Shown here: in pieces, positions 6,150 through 8,546 of the stretch
How the letters are laid out: every line of letters starts with the position of its first letter
Position numbering within the stretch: the stretch's first letter is position 1
NCBI GenBank assembly: GCA_030691835.1
Contig: JAUYDO010000214.1
Coordinates: 1 to 8,546 of the forward strand
Reading direction: 5' to 3'
DNA: 8,546 bases
Source of the DNA: Dehalococcoidia bacterium
Lineage (GTDB): Bacteria > Chloroflexota > Dehalococcoidia > Dehalococcoidales > UBA3254
Notes under the pieces: generated by a model
The model's input: the letters and a program-made list of their open reading frames with translations, nothing else
The model's database searches: none
What the model was told of the DNA's origin: nothing
Translations under genes and position numbers: made by a program

Positions 6150-6248
6150 TCATGCCAGGCAGCTCTTGGTGAGCCTCTTGCTCCGGTCCAGGGCGGCTCT
6201 AAGTTCCAGGAAGAACTTTGCCTCCCTCTCCCGTGTCGAACTAGCCAT
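6150..6248 (-). CDS. 32-aa mini-ORF with perfect SD; probably the frameshifted 5' end of the radical SAM gene
   Basis: ATG at 6248 is preceded by AAAGGAGGT (plus-strand 6256-6264) with 7 nt spacing, the best ribosome site on this strand. The 32 residues are charged and helix-prone (TREREAKFFLELRAALDRSK from residue 5) and end KSCLA at TGA 6150-6152. If one base is skipped there, translation enters the radical SAM frame and reads ERAEKASKLPVRQQAILMEG into that protein without a stop, giving about 399 residues from 6248 to 5048. Three readings are possible: a real or artefactual single-base frameshift in one gene, a programmed +1 shift at GCA-TGA-A, or an independent small peptide made next to a radical SAM enzyme. 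I favour one frameshifted gene, because the ribosome site is missing at ATG 6100 and strong here. Confidence 0.5.
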   Translation of the reverse strand: MASSTREREAKFFLELRAALDRSKRLTKSCLA

Positions 6249-6287
6249 AGCCTATACCTCCTTTCCGCGGTGGTATATACTTATATT

Positions 6288-6800
6288 CTACCTCGCTTTT
6301 TCTATTATGATGGGTTTCACCGGTGAATCGCACAGCTTCCGCCTCAGCGCTTTCAGGTTTATCACATCCTCGCCGTTGTATTCCAACAACAGTGAAAGCG
6401 AGTCCTTATCGGCATTATTGACATACCGAAACCACAGCACCACGGCGTCCCAGCCGGTTATGCCCTTAAGCTTTCTCGGGATGCATAGCTGTACCTCTAC
6501 CGCTTTGAACCCTCCCTTTAAATTATATTTCCAGCAGTCATACATCAGGTCGTGGTGCTGGAAGTCCCGGGTCAGGTCTATGCCCAGCGAAGCCTGAATG
6601 AAAGGCAGGTCGAAGCGACTGCCATTATAGGTGTATATGGTGTGCACGTTCTTCAGGGCTTCGAGCAGGTTGCCCTTAGTAACCTCCCTGCCAACCAGCT
6701 GGACCAGCCTCCCGTCATCCAGGTATATGCCAATTACCGTAATATAACCGTAATCCCATGACAAGCCCGTAGTCTCGATGTCCAGATACGCATCAAACAT
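6288..6800 (-). CDS. DEDDy-type RNase H-fold 3'-5' exonuclease domain protein (YprB-like)
   Basis: From ATG 6800 the product is 170 residues, essentially a single nuclease domain. Exo I is LDIETTGL with Asp7 and Glu9. Exo II is TYNGSRFDLPFI with Asn59 and Asp64. Exo III is YNGEDVINL with Tyr141 and Asp145 (Y-x3-D). This is the complete DEDDy set for two-metal-ion hydrolysis, so it should be active. YNGxxFDLPF and a late YNxxDV match the RNase_H_2/YprB family rather than polymerase proofreading subunits; substrate (DNA or RNA) is not determined by sequence. A GTG directly before the ATG (6803) is an alternative start; AAGGG upstream serves either. It begins 12 nt after the stop of the beta-CASP nuclease gene and ends 39 nt before the next mini-ORF, so the genes are likely cotranscribed. 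Confidence 0.88.
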   Translation of the reverse strand: MFDAYLDIETTGLSWDYGYITVIGIYLDDGRLVQLVGREVTKGNLLEALKNVHTIYTYNGSRFDLPFIQASLGIDLTRDFQHHDLMYDCWKYNLKGGFKAVEVQLCIPRKLKGITGWDAVVLWFRYVNNADKDSLSLLLEYNGEDVINLKALRRKLCDSPVKPIIIEKAR

Positions 6801-6812
6801 CACTCTTTCCCT

Positions 6813-8408
6813 TCATATTTCAATTTTACCACCGGCATCAGGTCTTATTACTTTATCACCAAAATGCTCTACGTAAAAGTCTGGCTTCTCGCTGTGCACG
6901 GGAATGATTAGCTCCGGGTTTATCTCCCGAACGATGCGGAGCAGGTCAGGCGCGGAGGCGTGCCCGGAAGCATGAAGCCCCTTTTCGCCCTCCGGTATCT
7001 CCCATTCACCGTCAGGCATCTCTACCGGCACCCCGAAAGGCTTAATGCCGAAGTGCTCCAGCCATTTGTGCAACCTGCGGAAATCAATCTCCTGCTCCTC
7101 GTCATGAGGCTCGCTGGAGCTGAAAACGTAAAGACTGCCCGGTGCCGGCTTGATGCTGGGCAATTCATTAATGTCGAAGAAGCTGAAGCAAAGGATAAAC
7201 TGGTCCTGCGCCGAGCGTACATCCTCAGCCAGAACTGTTTTACCAGAATAATCCTGGTATATATTTTTCAGCCATCCATCAGGATACCTATCAGAAGTGG
7301 TCTTATGGTATACGAAAATATTTTTATCGAGTGCAATATCAGGAACAACCGAGTTCAGGAGGCGCAGTGTCTTAAGCAAATAAGCGTCTTTGGGCAGTAT
7401 CGCCAGCTTTCTGCCCGTCTCCCGGGCAATTTGCAGGAAGGTGAGCAGGCGGTCAATGTCCCGGGCAGAGAAATCGGCAATTACCAGACTATGGCAGCCT
7501 GAGATTGCCTTCAGAGCGTTCTCATATACCTCTTTCTCAGAGATATTCTTGTCACGAGTGACGTTGGTGCCCTCGATTATGAGCACCCTGGGGTGTAGTC
7601 TGGCGGCTTCCTGAATGAACTGCTCCGTGGATTGAGCACGTTTCCCGTGCAGACGCAGGTCCCCGCTGTATATGAGCCATCCGGAGCCGGTCTCAACGCC
7701 CCAGGCACAGGCACCGGGTATTGAATGGTCAACCCGGAAACAGCGCAAATTAAAGCGACAATTGCTATGAGCAAGCAATGAGCTTGAACTCAGAGGTGTA
7801 TGCTTCGGTACGCTGGTCCAGAACTGATTCGCTTCCATACTCAAGCATTTTGGGTCGATATCGGCAACGCAGAATTGCCTTTGCTGGTATTTTTGCTGAC
7901 TCCCTTTCTCCGTGAGGCAAACGTTCTGCTTCAATCCGCTCGGACATTCATAGACGCGCGGGCTAAAGTAGCAGACCTGCTGGTCGAACTCAGCTTTTCC
8001 GGAGTCCAGCATGGTTTTAGTGATGAAGGCGGTTACCGCGGTAGAGTAGACCGGTATATCGCTCTTCAAGAGGGAGATGTGCCCCGCGTGGTCGAGGTGG
8101 GCGTGAGACAGCAACACTCCATCTATTTGCTCAATCCGGCAGTAGAGAGGGTCGCCCCGGAGCTGCTCCCAGAGTCCGGGAGTGGCGAGGTCATCGCGGT
8201 AAAGCCCTTCCAGCGGCGGAATCAAGCCCATGGTCAGCAGGTCAAGCAGTCCGGCGCCGCTGCGGGGTTTAAGGTATTCCTCGTAGAACTCCTTACTCTT
8301 CTTAAAGGGAAAGCCAAAGTCCAGAAGAAGTCGCCGTTCACCGTCTTCCAGGAGGATTTTGTTGCCGCCGATTTCACCAACGCCGCCGTAGAAGCTAAGC
8401 CTCGCCAT
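6813..8408 (-). CDS. MBL-fold beta-CASP nuclease, RNase J-like
   Basis: Predicted metal-dependent RNA (or DNA) nuclease. Numbering here counts from the adjacent upstream GTG at 8411 (532 aa); from ATG 8408 subtract one. The N-terminus GGVGEIGGNKILLE is the RNase J/CPSF type. Metal motifs: HAHLDHAGH at 103-111, His229 in VDHSIPGA, and Asp251 in YSGDLRLHGKR. Beta-CASP motifs: EGTN at 280-283, FSARDIDR at 314-321, HASGHAS at 480-486, and His506 in IPVHSEKP. The His229-Asp251 spacing of 22 equals that remembered for B. subtilis RNase J1 (His142-Asp164). Compared with RNase J1, about 58 extra residues lie between the HxHxDH motif and His229, rich in cysteine (147, 156, 165, 181, 189, 218, 224). 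The usual RNase J C-terminal domain is absent, since the protein ends about 26 residues after His506. It is first in the minus-strand block. Catalysis is likely; substrate is unknown. Confidence 0.9.
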   Translation of the reverse strand: MARLSFYGGVGEIGGNKILLEDGERRLLLDFGFPFKKSKEFYEEYLKPRSGAGLLDLLTMGLIPPLEGLYRDDLATPGLWEQLRGDPLYCRIEQIDGVLLSHAHLDHAGHISLLKSDIPVYSTAVTAFITKTMLDSGKAEFDQQVCYFSPRVYECPSGLKQNVCLTEKGSQQKYQQRQFCVADIDPKCLSMEANQFWTSVPKHTPLSSSSLLAHSNCRFNLRCFRVDHSIPGACAWGVETGSGWLIYSGDLRLHGKRAQSTEQFIQEAARLHPRVLIIEGTNVTRDKNISEKEVYENALKAISGCHSLVIADFSARDIDRLLTFLQIARETGRKLAILPKDAYLLKTLRLLNSVVPDIALDKNIFVYHKTTSDRYPDGWLKNIYQDYSGKTVLAEDVRSAQDQFILCFSFFDINELPSIKPAPGSLYVFSSSEPHDEEQEIDFRRLHKWLEHFGIKPFGVPVEMPDGEWEIPEGEKGLHASGHASAPDLLRIVREINPELIIPVHSEKPDFYVEHFGDKVIRPDAGGKIEI

Positions 8409-8437
8409 CACCCGTCCCAGTGGAGTATTTAACCTTT

Positions 8438-8466
8438 AGTCTAGCGCAACGGGAGGAAAGTAGCAA
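8438..8466 (-). promoter_or_regulatory. Candidate sigma-70-type promoter for the minus-strand block
   Basis: On the minus strand, TTGCTA (plus 8461-8466) and TAGACT (plus 8438-8443) are separated by exactly 17 bases, each matching 4 of 6 consensus bases. Transcription would start near 8431, leaving a short leader of about 22 nt before ATG 8408. The upstream remainder (8467-8546) shows no gene I can support. This is a weak match in a short region, so treat it as a suggestion. Confidence 0.3.
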
Positions 8467-8546
8467 GGAGTCAGGCGGTAAGGTTCTACAATATTAAGTG
8501 TGAAACAGGGGATTAATTGAAAAGCACCCGCTGACCTCTGTAGCCT

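Noticed and set aside
6100..6153. 17-codon ORF overlapping both the mini-ORF and the radical SAM start
   Set aside because: No SD of its own, and its sequence (MKELKRQVNCQLGSRQF) looks less like protein than the radical SAM frame over the same bases; kept only as part of the alternative reading in findings.
7800..8432. Plus-strand 210-codon open frame opposite the nuclease gene
   Set aside because: It is an antisense shadow of the beta-CASP gene, which carries all catalytic motifs on the minus strand; no SD or recognisable domain.
1..8546. CRISPR array, tRNA, rRNA, transposase or phage genes
   Set aside because: No regular direct repeats with unique spacers, no cloverleaf or rRNA sequence, and no integrase or transposase motifs were seen; the only regular repeat is the in-frame 36-bp array in the Met-rich gene.

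Overview
The window looks like an accessory-rich stretch of a GC-moderate bacterial chromosome. An Lgt homologue and strong AAGGAGGT ribosome binding sites rule out an archaeon in practice. The mix of genes (Cu-ATPase, Met/Gly-rich secreted protein, YHS mini-protein, RNase J-like nuclease, NirJ-like radical SAM protein) fits an anaerobic or sediment bacterium. Chloroflexota, possibly Dehalococcoidia, is my best guess, but this is an impression and not a measured placement.

Layout: two convergent blocks meet at about 4840-5047. The plus-strand block (2-4839) is a metal-handling cluster. It opens with the 3' three-quarters of a Cu+-exporting P1B-1 ATPase (copA, cut by the window edge). Then come a coupled 68-aa two-helix membrane protein, a 55-aa four-cysteine zinc-ribbon protein, a 174-aa five-helix membrane protein with an intramembrane CC-x-HH motif, an NfeD/OB-fold membrane protein, and an Lgt homologue overlapping the nfeD-like gene by 20 nt. 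A 225-bp gap holds a nested inverted-repeat element and a possible terminator. After it come a secreted protein with five 12-residue Met/Gly repeats, a 50-aa YHS-domain protein, and a clear rho-independent terminator at 4862-4894.

The minus-strand block (8408 down to 5048) reads MBL/beta-CASP nuclease (RNase J family) -> DEDDy RNase H-fold exonuclease -> 32-codon mini-ORF with a perfect Shine-Dalgarno -> radical SAM/SPASM protein. Gaps are short (12 nt and 39 nt), so this is probably one transcript. The mini-ORF and the radical SAM gene are in different frames but look like two parts of one longer gene, separated by a +1 shift.

Inferred function: the plus block exports copper (CopA), sequesters or senses it outside the membrane (Met-rich protein) and inside (YHS protein), and carries membrane or envelope helpers of unknown role. 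The minus block pairs two predicted nucleases with a radical SAM enzyme; its joint function is unknown and is the least explained part of the window.
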